This document shows positions 17,787 through 25,951 of a DNA stretch of 64,000 nt, piece after piece. Both the position numbers and the translations under genes were made by a program. The notes beneath the pieces are model-generated. The model made no database searches. It saw nothing but the letters and a program-made list of their open reading frames with translations, and was not told the origin of the DNA. Within the stretch, counting starts at the first letter, position 1, and each line of letters begins with the position of its first letter. The DNA is from DATCHW01 sp036508135. GTDB lineage: Bacteria > Bacteroidota > Ignavibacteria > Tepidaquicellales > Tepidaquicellaceae. The stretch is from the NCBI GenBank assembly GCA_036508135.1, contig DATCHW010000047.1, positions 1 to 64,000 on the forward strand, in the 5' to 3' direction.

Positions 17787-19970
17787 ATGAAAAAATTAAT
17801 TTACACATTAGCGTTTGTACTTATTTTAGCACAAACAATTTTAGCACAGGTAAACTGGTCGCAATCACCTGGAATTTACGGCGGTGAAGTCCGCTGTTTT
17901 GCTGTTGCTTCAAACGGCAATACTTATATGGGTAGTAATGGTTCGGGAATATATAAGACAATAGATGGCGGTAATAACTGGACAAAAGTAAATACAGGCA
18001 TCCTGAATCTTAACGTGCGTGCAATGGCTATAAATTCCAGTGACCATATTTTTGCGGGGATTTTAGACAGCACAGGATACGGAATACTGCGTACAACTAA
18101 TAATGGCGTAAACTGGAATTATACTGCATTATCTAATACAGATATACGTACGATAGTTATAAATTCCAGCGGTCATATTTTCGTTGGTACGGATTCAACG
18201 GGTATCTTTCGCTCCACTGATAATGGTGTAAGTTTTGTACAGGTCAATAACGGATTGACATTTCGGAACATACGCTCTATTGCTATTAATTCAAGCGGAG
18301 ATTTATTCGCTGCCGCTTATACAGGCGGAGTATTCAAATCAACTGATAATGGCGGAAATTGGACTCAGGTCAATACGGGATTATCAAATCTTTATGCAAA
18401 TTCAATTGCTGTTAACCCTGTCAACGGATATTTATTTGTCGGAACTGGTAATGCTGTTGGGAGTGGTGCTGTGTATCGTTCTACAAATAATGGCGGTATA
18501 TGGACTATTATGACTTTAACTAATGAGTGGATAATACATATTGCAATTAATCCCACTGGCGTTATATATGCTGGAATAATTAAATTATCCTATGGTTCTC
18601 CTTTAACATATATAAAAAAATCTTCTGATGGCGGAGGAACTTGGGATGATATAGGTGCTTTTGGTTATTATGAAGGTTTCACATCGCTTATATTAAATAA
18701 TACTCGTGTGTATGCAGGAACAAATTATTCGTTATACAGGTCTGTAAATGATGGCAGTTTTGATAATCTTCAGAATGGCTTTACCGGTCAGGTTGTTAAT
18801 AGTTTATATATACCTAATTCTATTGGTCATGTTTTAGCAGCAACAAATTGGCAAGGGATATACCGCACTACTGATGGTGGTGCAAATTGGGACAATACTT
18901 ATAATGGAGGTGTATGTAAAGGATTTACAGTTAACTCATTTGGTCATATATTTACAACATATTTTTCATCTTATGACAATACTTCTTCTGTGAATAAATC
19001 GACAAATGGCGGTCAAGATTGGAATCAGGTTGGCACTATAAACTCACCGAGGCTAATTCAATCATTGACTGTCAACTTGCTCGATTATGTATTTGCGGCA
19101 TCAGCCGGAGATGGGATTTATCGCTCTATAAATAATGGAGCCGACTTTACCCAGATTAATTTATCAAATAATTATGTCTGGTCACTTCTTTCGGTTGATT
19201 CCACTACTTCCATTTTTGCCGGAACAGGAAAAGGTAAAATCTTTCGTTCAACGGATTATGGTTTTGGTTGGAATCAGATTTACATCAGACCTGATAGTAC
19301 GAATAATAATGTCAGGTCTCTTGCGAAAAGTAAAACTAACATACTTTATGCCGGTCTTGATACAGGAGGGATTATTTTCTCTACAAATAACGGTACAACG
19401 TGGACGCAATCAAGTTTTACTGTTCCAAACGTTAATGCCATCGTCTTTAATTCGCTCAACCATATTTTTGCAGGAACAGGCAATAACGGAGTGTATCGTT
19501 CAACAGATAACGGTGTCAGCTGGACGCAGGTAAATAACGGCTTTACTAATAATAATAGAATTAATGCTCTGGCAATAGATGGTGCAGGATTTATATATTC
19601 AGGACTCAACGGCGGCAGTGTTTACAAAAGCTTGCAGTCAACCACAATTTCAATAAAGAATATCAGCAGTGAAATACCGTCAGGATATTCTTTATCACAA
19701 AACTATCCGAACCCGTTCAACCCAACAACGAAGATAAAATTTGATGTTGCTCCTTCTTTGTCATTCCCGAATGTTTCTATCGGGAATCCAGTAACATTAA
19801 AAGTGTATGACGTAATGGGTCGCGAAGTTCAAACACTCGTGAATGAAAAGTTACAGCCCGGAACGTATGAAACATCATTCGACGGCTCACAATTTTCAAG
19901 CGGAGTTTATTTCTATAAATTGCAGACAGGAGATTTCAGCGAAACGAAGAAAATGTTGATGATAAAGTGA
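17787..19970 (+). CDS. T9SS-sorted propeller protein, 727 residues
   Basis: The protein has a signal peptide (M-K-K-L-I-Y-T-L-A-F-V-L-I-L-A-Q) and a long series of propeller units of about 42 residues with the pattern I-F-A-G-T...G-V-Y-R-S-T-D-N-G-V-S-W. It ends in a type A sorting domain from about residue 635 (N-Y-P-N-P-F-N-P-T-T-K-I, S-G-V-Y-F-Y-K, end K-K-M-L-M-I-K). The predicted location is the cell surface through T9SS. The first cargo block of the tRNA-Glu island consists only of this gene. Its TGA stop is inside a perfect hairpin (19961-19986). Function of the propeller is unknown. Confidence 0.88.
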   Translation: MKKLIYTLAFVLILAQTILAQVNWSQSPGIYGGEVRCFAVASNGNTYMGSNGSGIYKTIDGGNNWTKVNTGILNLNVRAMAINSSDHIFAGILDSTGYGILRTTNNGVNWNYTALSNTDIRTIVINSSGHIFVGTDSTGIFRSTDNGVSFVQVNNGLTFRNIRSIAINSSGDLFAAAYTGGVFKSTDNGGNWTQVNTGLSNLYANSIAVNPVNGYLFVGTGNAVGSGAVYRSTNNGGIWTIMTLTNEWIIHIAINPTGVIYAGIIKLSYGSPLTYIKKSSDGGGTWDDIGAFGYYEGFTSLILNNTRVYAGTNYSLYRSVNDGSFDNLQNGFTGQVVNSLYIPNSIGHVLAATNWQGIYRTTDGGANWDNTYNGGVCKGFTVNSFGHIFTTYFSSYDNTSSVNKSTNGGQDWNQVGTINSPRLIQSLTVNLLDYVFAASAGDGIYRSINNGADFTQINLSNNYVWSLLSVDSTTSIFAGTGKGKIFRSTDYGFGWNQIYIRPDSTNNNVRSLAKSKTNILYAGLDTGGIIFSTNNGTTWTQSSFTVPNVNAIVFNSLNHIFAGTGNNGVYRSTDNGVSWTQVNNGFTNNNRINALAIDGAGFIYSGLNGGSVYKSLQSTTISIKNISSEIPSGYSLSQNYPNPFNPTTKIKFDVAPSLSFPNVSIGNPVTLKVYDVMGREVQTLVNEKLQPGTYETSFDGSQFSSGVYFYKLQTGDFSETKKMLMIK

Positions 19971-20012
19971 CGACAGTCACTTTATCCGAAATCCTCCAAT
20001 CTTTAGGGAGGA
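19961..20012 (+). other. Stop-spanning hairpin and follow-on hairpin
   Basis: GATAAAGTGAC (19961-19971) pairs perfectly with GTCACTTTATC (19976-19986); the TGA stop is within the left arm. Then CGAAATCCTCC pairs with GGAGGAATTT. The layout equals that after the genes ending at 2146 and 59462. Confidence 0.75.
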
Positions 20013-20049
20013 ATTTTGATGAAGTAAAAATTCGATTGAAATTAATTTT

Positions 20050-20081
20050 AAAAGCCGGGGGTTTTACTTCCGGCTTTTTTT
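20050..20081 (+). terminator. Intrinsic terminator of T9SS gene
   Basis: AAAAGCCGG (20050-20058) pairs with CCGGCTTTT (20070-20078) and continues in Ts. A near copy is found at 25336-25366 after the next T9SS gene, in front of the same excisionase relic. Confidence 0.85.
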
Positions 20082-20194
20082 ATTATGAAAAATCAGAAAT
20101 TAATAACTGGATTTTGAAATATCGGATAAAGACAAAAGAAGAACTCAAGGAAATTACTAGTGAGTATGTTATGAAACATCGGACAAAATACTGA
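20078..20194 (+). pseudogene. Excisionase-like (HTH) gene relic, 3' end
   Basis: In one frame the sequence reads F-Y-Y-E-K-S-E-I-N-N-W-I-L-K-Y-R, then I-K-T-K-E-E-L-K-E-I-T-S-E-Y and stop. That matches the C-terminal part of small helix-turn-helix excisionase-type proteins of Bacteroidota mobile elements (Y-F-x-K-S-E-I-x-x-W followed by R-x-K-T-x-E-E-I). The 5' part is missing, cut at a terminator. A second, more decayed copy with a frameshift and stops lies at 25368-25477. It is evidence that the junctions derive from integrative elements. Confidence 0.6.
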
Positions 20195-20202
20195 TAAAAT
20201 CT

Positions 20203-20425
20203 GTTAGCAATTCCGTTAGCACTTTTTCAAAAAATGGGGTAAGAAAGGGTACTTTAGGGATATCAAAAACGCTGAAAACCCCTGTATTTATACATATTCG
20301 CACCGTCGAGTGACTCTTTCACAGTGAAGACATCCCAAGAACCCGGGAAATCCCAGCTTGTCCCGAAACCTCGGGATTGGGAGCGCCAATTTAAAACCCT
20401 GTAAATTTAATGTTTACAGGGCTTT
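20203..20425 (+). repeat. tRNA-Glu-derived junction repeat 1
   Basis: The order is: arm-like direct repeats GTTAGCA (20203) and GTTAGCACTTTTTC (20215); a conserved block of about 100 bases ending GTCGAGTG; a degenerate tRNA-Glu 3' half from ACTCTTTCACAGTGAA (20313) to GGGAGCGCCA (20388) with a variant T arm and a short insertion; and the terminator CCCTGTAAA/TTTACAGGG (20397-20421). It marks the right end of the first cargo block. Confidence 0.8.
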
Positions 20426-20640
20426 ATATTTTTTCACTTCTCAATTCTTACTCTCGTTCCAATGAGAATTGTTCTTAATATATTATCTATATCCGAATTT
20501 TCAAGAGCGATACATTCAACTGTCCAGTCACCGCCTATTAATCCACCCCCGTATATGCAAATGTCCCGCAGCTTTTTGATTTACGCAAACAACTCGGAAT
20601 AGAATGAAATAGAGAAAATAATGAAATATATTTTTTCCTC

Positions 20641-20766
20641 CGTCGCCTTGTATTTTTCCAAATTTTACCTCAGTATTACCTTGTATTATTATCATTTTTA
20701 TTTAATTATTGCCTTGTATTTATGTTAGTTTAATACCATTATTGCCTTGTAAAATTTATAATTGAT
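20641..20766 (+). repeat. Four 33-bp phased repeats before AAA gene
   Basis: CCTTGTA occurs at 20646, 20679, 20712 and 20745, exactly 33 bases apart, within the longer consensus TATTRCCTTGTATT (R = A or G). The last copy ends just before the ATG at 20767. Thirty-three bases is about three helical turns, so bound proteins would line up on one face. An operator or iteron role for the downstream gene is inferred. Between 20426 and 20640 there is otherwise nothing except the short motif shared with 22181. Confidence 0.85.
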
Positions 20767-22083
20767 ATGTATATAAAAAGAAACATAGATATTGAACTTG
20801 AGAAGTGGAAAGCAGAAAGCAAGCATAAACCACTGTTAATAAGGGGTGCCAGACAGGTTGGAAAAACGGACACTATTAGAGAGTTCGGGAAAAATTTTGA
20901 GAATTTTATTGAGCTCAATTTTGAAGAAAGTCCCCGCTTAAAAACATTGTTTTCGGACGACCTATCGCCTGACGGAATTTGCGAAAATATCTCTGCAATT
21001 TATAAGACAAACATTATTCCGGGTAAGACATTGCTTTTCTTTGATGAAGTTCAGGAATGTCAGGAAGCAATTGCTTCACTTCGCTTTTTTTATGAAAAAA
21101 TGCCCGAGCTGCATATCATTGCCGCAGGTTCACTTCTGGAATTTGCACTATCTGAAATACCGACATTTGGTGTTGGAAGAATAAGGTCAATGTTTATGTT
21201 TCCTTTGAGTTTTTCTGAATTTCTTTCAGGAGCAGGTGAACATCAATTACTCGATAAAGTAAGGGAAGCAAAACCTAACAATCCGATTAATGAGGTACTT
21301 CATTCCCGATTAATTGGATTAATCCAAAAATTCATTTGTCTTGGAGGAATGCCCGAAGTTATAGCTTCATATATAGAAACCGGAAATCTACATCAATGTC
21401 AACAATTGCTCGATGACTTAATTATATCAATACAAACTGATTTTACAAAATACAAAAAGAAAACATCTGTAACTCTTTTAAATGAAGTATTCCAGTCTGT
21501 TGTATCACAGGCAGGTCAAAAATTTAAATTTTCAAAAACCGGTAGTCAGGCGAATCACAAACAGATTAAAGAAGCATTGCAATTATTGATTACGGCAGGA
21601 CTTGTAATTCCGGTAACACATACTTCCGCAAACGGTATTCCATTAGGTGCAGGTGCAAATTCTCGGAGACAAAAAATGCTTGTGTATGACCCGGGAATTT
21701 TTCAACGAATTATGGGTCTTGATTTGGAAGATTATTTACTTTCAGATAAATTTGAAGCCGTGAATAAAGGAAATTTAGCAGAGCAGTTTGTAGGTTTGGA
21801 ATTAATAAAATCGGAGTCATGCTACCGTAATCCGTCTTTATATTATTGGCACAGGGAAGCAAAAAGCAGTAATGCCGAAGTTGACTATGTTATCTCAATT
21901 TCACAGGAAATAGTGCCGGTTGAAGTCAAAGCAGGAACTAAAGGAGCTATGCAAAGTATGTTCTTGTTTTTACGGGAAAAAAATCTTCAAAAAGGAATTC
22001 GAATATCGAATGAGAATTTTTCTGTTTATGAAAACATTGAAGTTTATCCGTTATATGCTGTTGAAAACATAATTCAAAAGTGA
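20767..22083 (+). CDS. AAA ATPase with DUF4143 nuclease-like C-terminus
   Basis: The 438-residue protein has Walker A G-A-R-Q-V-G-K-T (27-34), Walker B L-L-F-F-D-E-V-Q-E (89-97) and a sensor-like A-A-G-S-L-L-E. The C-terminal DUF4143 region has a D/E-V-D-Y and V-E-V-K-A-G arrangement (about 365-390) recalling a PD-(D/E)XK fold. These AAA_14/DUF4143 proteins are widespread in variable regions of bacteria and archaea; their function is poorly known, and a defence or toxin-antitoxin-like role has been suggested by context only. It is the sole gene of its cargo block, bounded by repeat 1 and the faint repeat at 22181. Four phased repeats lie upstream. Confidence 0.85.
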   Translation: MYIKRNIDIELEKWKAESKHKPLLIRGARQVGKTDTIREFGKNFENFIELNFEESPRLKTLFSDDLSPDGICENISAIYKTNIIPGKTLLFFDEVQECQEAIASLRFFYEKMPELHIIAAGSLLEFALSEIPTFGVGRIRSMFMFPLSFSEFLSGAGEHQLLDKVREAKPNNPINEVLHSRLIGLIQKFICLGGMPEVIASYIETGNLHQCQQLLDDLIISIQTDFTKYKKKTSVTLLNEVFQSVVSQAGQKFKFSKTGSQANHKQIKEALQLLITAGLVIPVTHTSANGIPLGAGANSRRQKMLVYDPGIFQRIMGLDLEDYLLSDKFEAVNKGNLAEQFVGLELIKSESCYRNPSLYYWHREAKSSNAEVDYVISISQEIVPVEVKAGTKGAMQSMFLFLREKNLQKGIRISNENFSVYENIEVYPLYAVENIIQK

Positions 22084-22180
22084 AAAGTCATTTTCTCCAT
22101 ATCCTTATTCCTTTTGTTGCTAAAATATTTTTTTCATTTTTACATCTTAGTCTGACGTTTGACATTTAGCTTTTAAAGTC

Positions 22181-22240
22181 TCACTTCTCAATCCTCACTC
22201 TCGTCCCAATTAAAGTTTCTGTAAACATATAGTTTACAAA
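22181..22240 (+). repeat. Faint junction repeat between the two ATPase genes
   Basis: CACTTCTCAATCCTCACTCT at 22185 onward matches CACTTCTCAATTCTTACTCT at 20435 onward, so a direct repeat of about 28 bases brackets the first ATPase gene. Directly after it, TGTAAAC-ATATA-GTTTACA (from about 22218) looks like a decayed copy of the tRNA terminator hairpin. Other sequence in 22084-22485 shows no gene. ACTAATG occurs at 22449 and 22482 (33 apart), the second overlapping the start codon of the next gene. Confidence 0.5.
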
Positions 22241-22485
22241 ACTTTAAGCTATTGTGGTTATTCCACCGAAAGATTATTAACTTATCTAAAAGTATTCAAA
22301 ACAAAGTAATCTTAACACAAAAAATGAGTAATTATCTTATCTATTAATAAATAATTTTAATATATCCGGCGGAGAAGCATTTTCTATTCATCCGTTATTT
22401 TATTTTCATAACCAATGACTCCAAAAATTATGACTTGTTATTTGCATTACTAATGCATAAAATACCCCAATAACATATAATACTA

Positions 22486-23736
22486 ATGAATAAATATATT
22501 TTAAATCAGGTAATAATTGATCAGGAAGAAATATTTAAAAGGAAAGAAAAATTAGTCGAAAGGGAAATTGGTAAAAATTTTATATCCTCTCCGAAAATAT
22601 CTGTCATAACTGGTGTACGCAGATGCGGAAAATCAACATTGATGAAATTATTATCTGAAAATTATGAGAATTATTTTTATTTCAATTTTGAAGATGAACG
22701 ACTCCTGGATTTTAATCATGAAAATTTCAATGATTTGCTTGAACTGGCTTATGAGTTATACGGCAGTAAAATTGATGCATTCTTTTTTGATGAGATTCAA
22801 AATGTTACCGGTTGGGAAAAATTTGTACGAAGACTTTTTTCGGAAAAGAAAAAAGTTTATATTACGGGGAGCAACTCTAAACTTCTGAGTTCTGAATTTT
22901 CTACAAGTCTTACAGGAAGATATGTCAAGACAGAGTTATACCCGTTTTCATTTAAAGAATTTCTGAAAATCAGCGATGTCGAATTAAAGACAAATCTGAC
23001 GACTGCAAATAGAGCAGAGTTGAAAAAATATTTTAATGAATATATTTCTATTGGAGGATTTCCGGAAGTGATTAAGAGTAAAGACAAAAATGAGTTGTCA
23101 CAATTGTACCAGGATGTACTTGTAAAAGACTTAATTGTGAGGTTTGGTATTAGAGATACAAAAAGTTTCCGGGAATTAGCATTATATTTACTTTCAAATA
23201 TATCATCATTATATAGTTATAATAACCTTGCGAAACTTCTGAGTATAAAAAGTACAAATTCCGTAAAAAATTATATAGAATTTCTTGAAGAGGCATATTT
23301 GTTTTTAAGTGTTCCCAAATATGAATTTTTTTTGAAAAAGCAAATCGTACGAAATAAGAAAATTTACACTATTGATACGGGAATATTTAATGCTGTATCA
23401 TTCAGCTTTTCAGAAAATAGGGGAAAACTGCTTGAAAATATTGTACTGCTTGAACTGAAAAGAAATGCAAAAGATGTATATTATTTTAAAAATATCAAAG
23501 AATGCGATTTTATTGTTTCAAAGGATAATCGATTGCATTCAACAATTCAGGTTACGGAAGTATTAAATAAATCAAATCAGGATAGAGAAATAAATGGACT
23601 CATCGAAGCAATAACTGACTTGAAAGTAAAAAATGGATTCATATTAACTTATGACCAATTTGATGAATTTACGATTGGTAAACATAAAATTAAGGTATTA
23701 CCAATATGGTACTGGATTATATTTGGTACAAATTAA
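22486..23736 (+). CDS. AAA ATPase with DUF4143 domain, second
   Basis: The 416-residue protein belongs to the same broad family but is clearly distinct from the previous one. Walker A is I-T-G-V-R-R-C-G-K-S-T (41-51), Walker B is F-F-F-D-E-I-Q-N-V (about 98-106), and Y-I-T-G-S-N-S-K-L-L follows as sensor region. The C-terminal part has E-C-D-F-I-V and a weak T-I-Q-V-T-E, consistent with a nuclease-like fold in which the usual lysine is not evident. It is alone in its block. The tRNA-derived repeat 2 starts at the very base after the TAA stop, so the gene has been trimmed tightly against the junction. Confidence 0.85.
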   Translation: MNKYILNQVIIDQEEIFKRKEKLVEREIGKNFISSPKISVITGVRRCGKSTLMKLLSENYENYFYFNFEDERLLDFNHENFNDLLELAYELYGSKIDAFFFDEIQNVTGWEKFVRRLFSEKKKVYITGSNSKLLSSEFSTSLTGRYVKTELYPFSFKEFLKISDVELKTNLTTANRAELKKYFNEYISIGGFPEVIKSKDKNELSQLYQDVLVKDLIVRFGIRDTKSFRELALYLLSNISSLYSYNNLAKLLSIKSTNSVKNYIEFLEEAYLFLSVPKYEFFLKKQIVRNKKIYTIDTGIFNAVSFSFSENRGKLLENIVLLELKRNAKDVYYFKNIKECDFIVSKDNRLHSTIQVTEVLNKSNQDREINGLIEAITDLKVKNGFILTYDQFDEFTIGKHKIKVLPIWYWIIFGTN

Positions 23737-23860
23737 GAAGACATCCCGGGAACCCGGGAATTCCCATTGGGAGTGCAACTCTAAAGCCCTGTAAACATTA
23801 TATTTACAGGGCTTTTTTGTTTTAATATTTTTCCCACTAACACTTTCGTGAGCACTTTTT
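23737..23860 (+). repeat. tRNA-Glu-derived junction repeat 2
   Basis: It begins directly after the stop codon with GAAGACATCCCGGGAACC, the same variant T-arm sequence as in repeats 1 and 4, then TTGGGAGTGC (decayed tRNA end), the terminator AGCCCTGTAAA/TTTACAGGGCT (23785-23813) with six Ts, and a decayed arm motif (CACTAACACTTTCGTGAGCAC). Confidence 0.75.
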
Positions 23861-23932
23861 TCAAAAATGAACCAGATTTTTCTCGTTCAAATTATTTCTA
23901 ATGACATCAGTTTTTTTATTAAGGTAATATTT
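23861..23932 (-). pseudogene. Tyrosine integrase relic, last 23 codons
   Basis: On the minus strand the sequence reads K-Y-Y-L-N-K-K-T-D-V-I-R-N-N-L-N and then E-K-N-L-V-H-F-stop, nearly the same as the longer integrase relic at 25728-25892. Stops occur just upstream, so only the end remains. The orientation, 3' end towards the tRNA-like repeat, is the same in both. Nothing else is visible up to the next gene. Confidence 0.65.
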
Positions 23933-24034
23933 TGTGGATTGTTCATTAATGGTAATAAAAGTAGCTTAAAACTAATAAAGATTCAGTTTAATACATTTTA
24001 TATTTAGTACTTATATAAACTCAAATCAATCATT

Positions 24035-25312
24035 ATGAAAAAATTAATATACACCTTAGCGCTCTTAATCATTATACATTGCACATTGATAATTGATAAT
24101 TGTCAGAGCCAGTGGTCGGAACAAGTTTCCGGAGTAACATCTTATTTATATTCTGTTTCAGCGACAGATAACAACGTCGTCTGGATATGCGGAGCAGGCG
24201 GTAAAGTTCTTAGAACTACTAACGGCGGAACAAACTGGAGTTTAACAACATCTCCAAATGCCGCTTTAGATTTATACAATATCTGTGGGATTGATGCTAA
24301 TACTGCATTAGTCACCGGTTCCGGTACTACAGCGTATGTTTATAAAACTATAAATGGTGGTGCAAACTGGACATTGGTATTTTCACAGGTTGGAGGATTT
24401 ATGAATACAATTTCACGTGTGAACTTCGTTAATAATGATGCACTGTTAATGACAGGCGACCCTGTAGGTGGAAGATGGTCTTTGTGGCAGAGCACCAATG
24501 CAGGAACCAACTGGGATTCAACAGACATGTATCTTCCGCAATCAGGGACCGAGACAGGTTATAACAACTCATTCGATTACTGGCCGCCAGATTATGTTAC
24601 AACAATCTGGTTTGGTACAAACAATTCCAGAATATATAAATTTAGTAACGGTCAGGGCTGGACTACCCAGTCAACAGGAACACAGACAGACATCCTTGCA
24701 ATATTCTTCTATGATTCGCTGGGTGGCGCTGCAGGTAGTACTACAGGAGGCTTATATACTACAGATGGCGGACAAAACTGGGGTAACAACCCTACTTATA
24801 TTGGAAGCGGAAGTATAAACGGGATTGCTTTTACACATGAAGGTGCGTATTACACAAGAGGCAGTTCTGTATATTTCTCACCAACAGGTTATATATTTAC
24901 TGCGGCAACGACTCAAACAGGAACGTATACTCATCTTGCAAAACCAAATTCAATTTCCAGTAATAATCTCTGGGCAATCAGAAACAACGGAGGGATTTCG
25001 AAATACACTTCATCGGTAGGAATAACGCCAATAAGCACAGAAATACCGGCTAAATATTCTTTATCTCAAAACTATCCGAACCCATTTAACCCGACAACAA
25101 CAATGAAGTTTGATATTCCAAAGTCAGGATATGTCAAACTTAATATATACGATATAAATGGAAGGATACTTGAATGTTTAGTAAACGAAGAAATGAATCC
25201 AGGGATTTATGAAGTTAACTGGAATGCCACCCATTATCCAAGCGGAGTTTATTTTTATAGATTAACTACGGACTTTTACAGCGAAACGAAGAAGATGATA
25301 TTGATGAAGTAA
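24035..25312 (+). CDS. T9SS-sorted propeller protein, 425 residues
   Basis: The protein carries a signal peptide (M-K-K-L-I-Y-T-L-A-L-L-I-I-I), YCF48-type units (V-L-R-T-T-N-G-G-T-N-W near 60; K-T-I-N-G-G-A-N-W near 107; T-T-D-G-G-Q-N-W near 248), and a type A sorting domain (N-Y-P-N-P-F-N-P-T-T-T, S-G-V-Y-F-Y-R, end K-K-M-I-L-M-K). Surface export by T9SS is inferred. It is the only gene between repeats 2 and 3. The 3' flank (terminator, excisionase relic, repeat) is homologous to that of the gene at 17787, so the two blocks share an ancestor or have exchanged ends. Confidence 0.88.
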   Translation: MKKLIYTLALLIIIHCTLIIDNCQSQWSEQVSGVTSYLYSVSATDNNVVWICGAGGKVLRTTNGGTNWSLTTSPNAALDLYNICGIDANTALVTGSGTTAYVYKTINGGANWTLVFSQVGGFMNTISRVNFVNNDALLMTGDPVGGRWSLWQSTNAGTNWDSTDMYLPQSGTETGYNNSFDYWPPDYVTTIWFGTNNSRIYKFSNGQGWTTQSTGTQTDILAIFFYDSLGGAAGSTTGGLYTTDGGQNWGNNPTYIGSGSINGIAFTHEGAYYTRGSSVYFSPTGYIFTAATTQTGTYTHLAKPNSISSNNLWAIRNNGGISKYTSSVGITPISTEIPAKYSLSQNYPNPFNPTTTMKFDIPKSGYVKLNIYDINGRILECLVNEEMNPGIYEVNWNATHYPSGVYFYRLTTDFYSETKKMILMK

Positions 25313-25335
25313 GAATTTGGTTGACTTTAATATTG

Positions 25336-25366
25336 AAAGCCGGGAGTTTTACTTCCGGCTTTTTTT
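25336..25366 (+). terminator. Intrinsic terminator of T9SS gene
   Basis: AAAGCCGG (25336-25343) pairs with CCGGCTTT (25355-25362) and is followed by Ts; it is a near copy of the terminator at 20050-20081. Confidence 0.85.
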
Positions 25367-25367
25367 A

Positions 25368-25477
25368 TGAAATATCAGAAATAGATAATAGAATTTTGCA
25401 ATATCAGACAAAGACAAAAAGAAGAGATTGAGAAAATAACTAATGAATTTATTTGAAAGCATCCGACGAAATATTGA
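25368..25477 (+). pseudogene. Excisionase-like gene relic, decayed copy
   Basis: It aligns with the relic at 20078-20194: Y-E-I-S-E-I-D-N-R-I-L-Q-Y-Q-T-K-T-K, then after a frameshift E-E-I-E-K-I-T-N-E-F-I, a stop, and K-H-P-T-K-Y-stop. The position, after the same terminator and before the same junction repeat, is also identical. Confidence 0.55.
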
Positions 25478-25486
25478 AAAAAATCC

Positions 25487-25727
25487 GTTATCATTTTCGT
25501 TAGCACTTTTTCAAAAAATGGGGTAAAAAAGGGTACATTAGGGAAAACAAAAACGCTGAAAACCCCAGTATTTATGCATATTCGCAACATCGAGTGACTC
25601 TTTCACAGGGAAAACACGGGTTCGAATCCCGTTGGGAGCGCCAGATTAACGTCCTGTAAATTATATAAGTTACAGGGCATTTTTAATTACTTAAAATTTT
25701 CCGTTAGCAGTTTTGTTAGCACTTTTT
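25487..25727 (+). repeat. tRNA-Glu-derived junction repeat 3, best preserved
   Basis: The order is: arm motif (GTTATCA then GTTAGCACTTTTTC), the conserved 100-base block ending CGAGTG, a 47-base tRNA-Glu 3' half (25597-25643) with 46 of 47 bases equal to the intact gene, the hairpin CCTGTAA/TTACAGG (25653-25676), and a second arm pair GTTAGCA (25703) and GTTAGCACTTTTTT (25715). Immediately beyond is an integrase 3' end on the minus strand. This is the arrangement expected of a tandem attachment site: core, flanking arm sites, integrase. Confidence 0.85.
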
Positions 25728-25892
25728 TCAAAAATGATCGAGATTTATTCTATTTAAATTGTTTCTTATTACGTCAGTCTTTTTATTAAGATAGTACTTG
25801 GAAGTGGTATTTACAGTAGTATGAGCCAAAAGATAAGAAACAACGGTTTCGTCAATTCCTTCATCCATTACCTTTGTCGCAAAGCTTTTCTT
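25728..25892 (-). pseudogene. Tyrosine recombinase (integrase) C-terminal relic
   Basis: The minus strand reads K-S-F-A-T-K-V-M-D-E-G-I-D-E-T-V-V, S-Y-L-L-A-H-T-T-V-N-T-T-S-K-Y-Y-L, N-K-K-T-D-V-I-R-N-N-L and ends L-D-H-F-stop. This is the characteristic end of phage-type tyrosine integrases: the box with S-F-A-T, the L-L-A-H-T-T motif and the nucleophilic tyrosine in K-Y-Y. The N-terminal and most of the catalytic domain are gone, and the usual R-H before S-F-A-T is altered. The fragment ends beside the tRNA-derived repeat as in intact tRNA-targeting elements. Confidence 0.8.
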
Positions 25893-25951
25893 TTGAAATA
25901 TCATTTACTATTCGAGTCATGGTTTCCTTTTTCTGATTTTATTTTCTTTTT

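Noticed and set aside
19967..20194. 75-codon plus-strand frame overlapping the end of the T9SS gene
   Set aside because: It starts inside the stop-spanning hairpin and reads through a terminator; only its 3' part is meaningful, as an excisionase relic.
20641..20766. CRISPR array
   Set aside because: The repeated core is only about 14 bases, the period is 33, and the intervening bases are partly conserved; there are no cas genes.
25375..25590. 71-codon minus-strand frame
   Set aside because: It runs antisense across the excisionase relic and the junction repeat; composition comes from those repeats and no family is recognisable.
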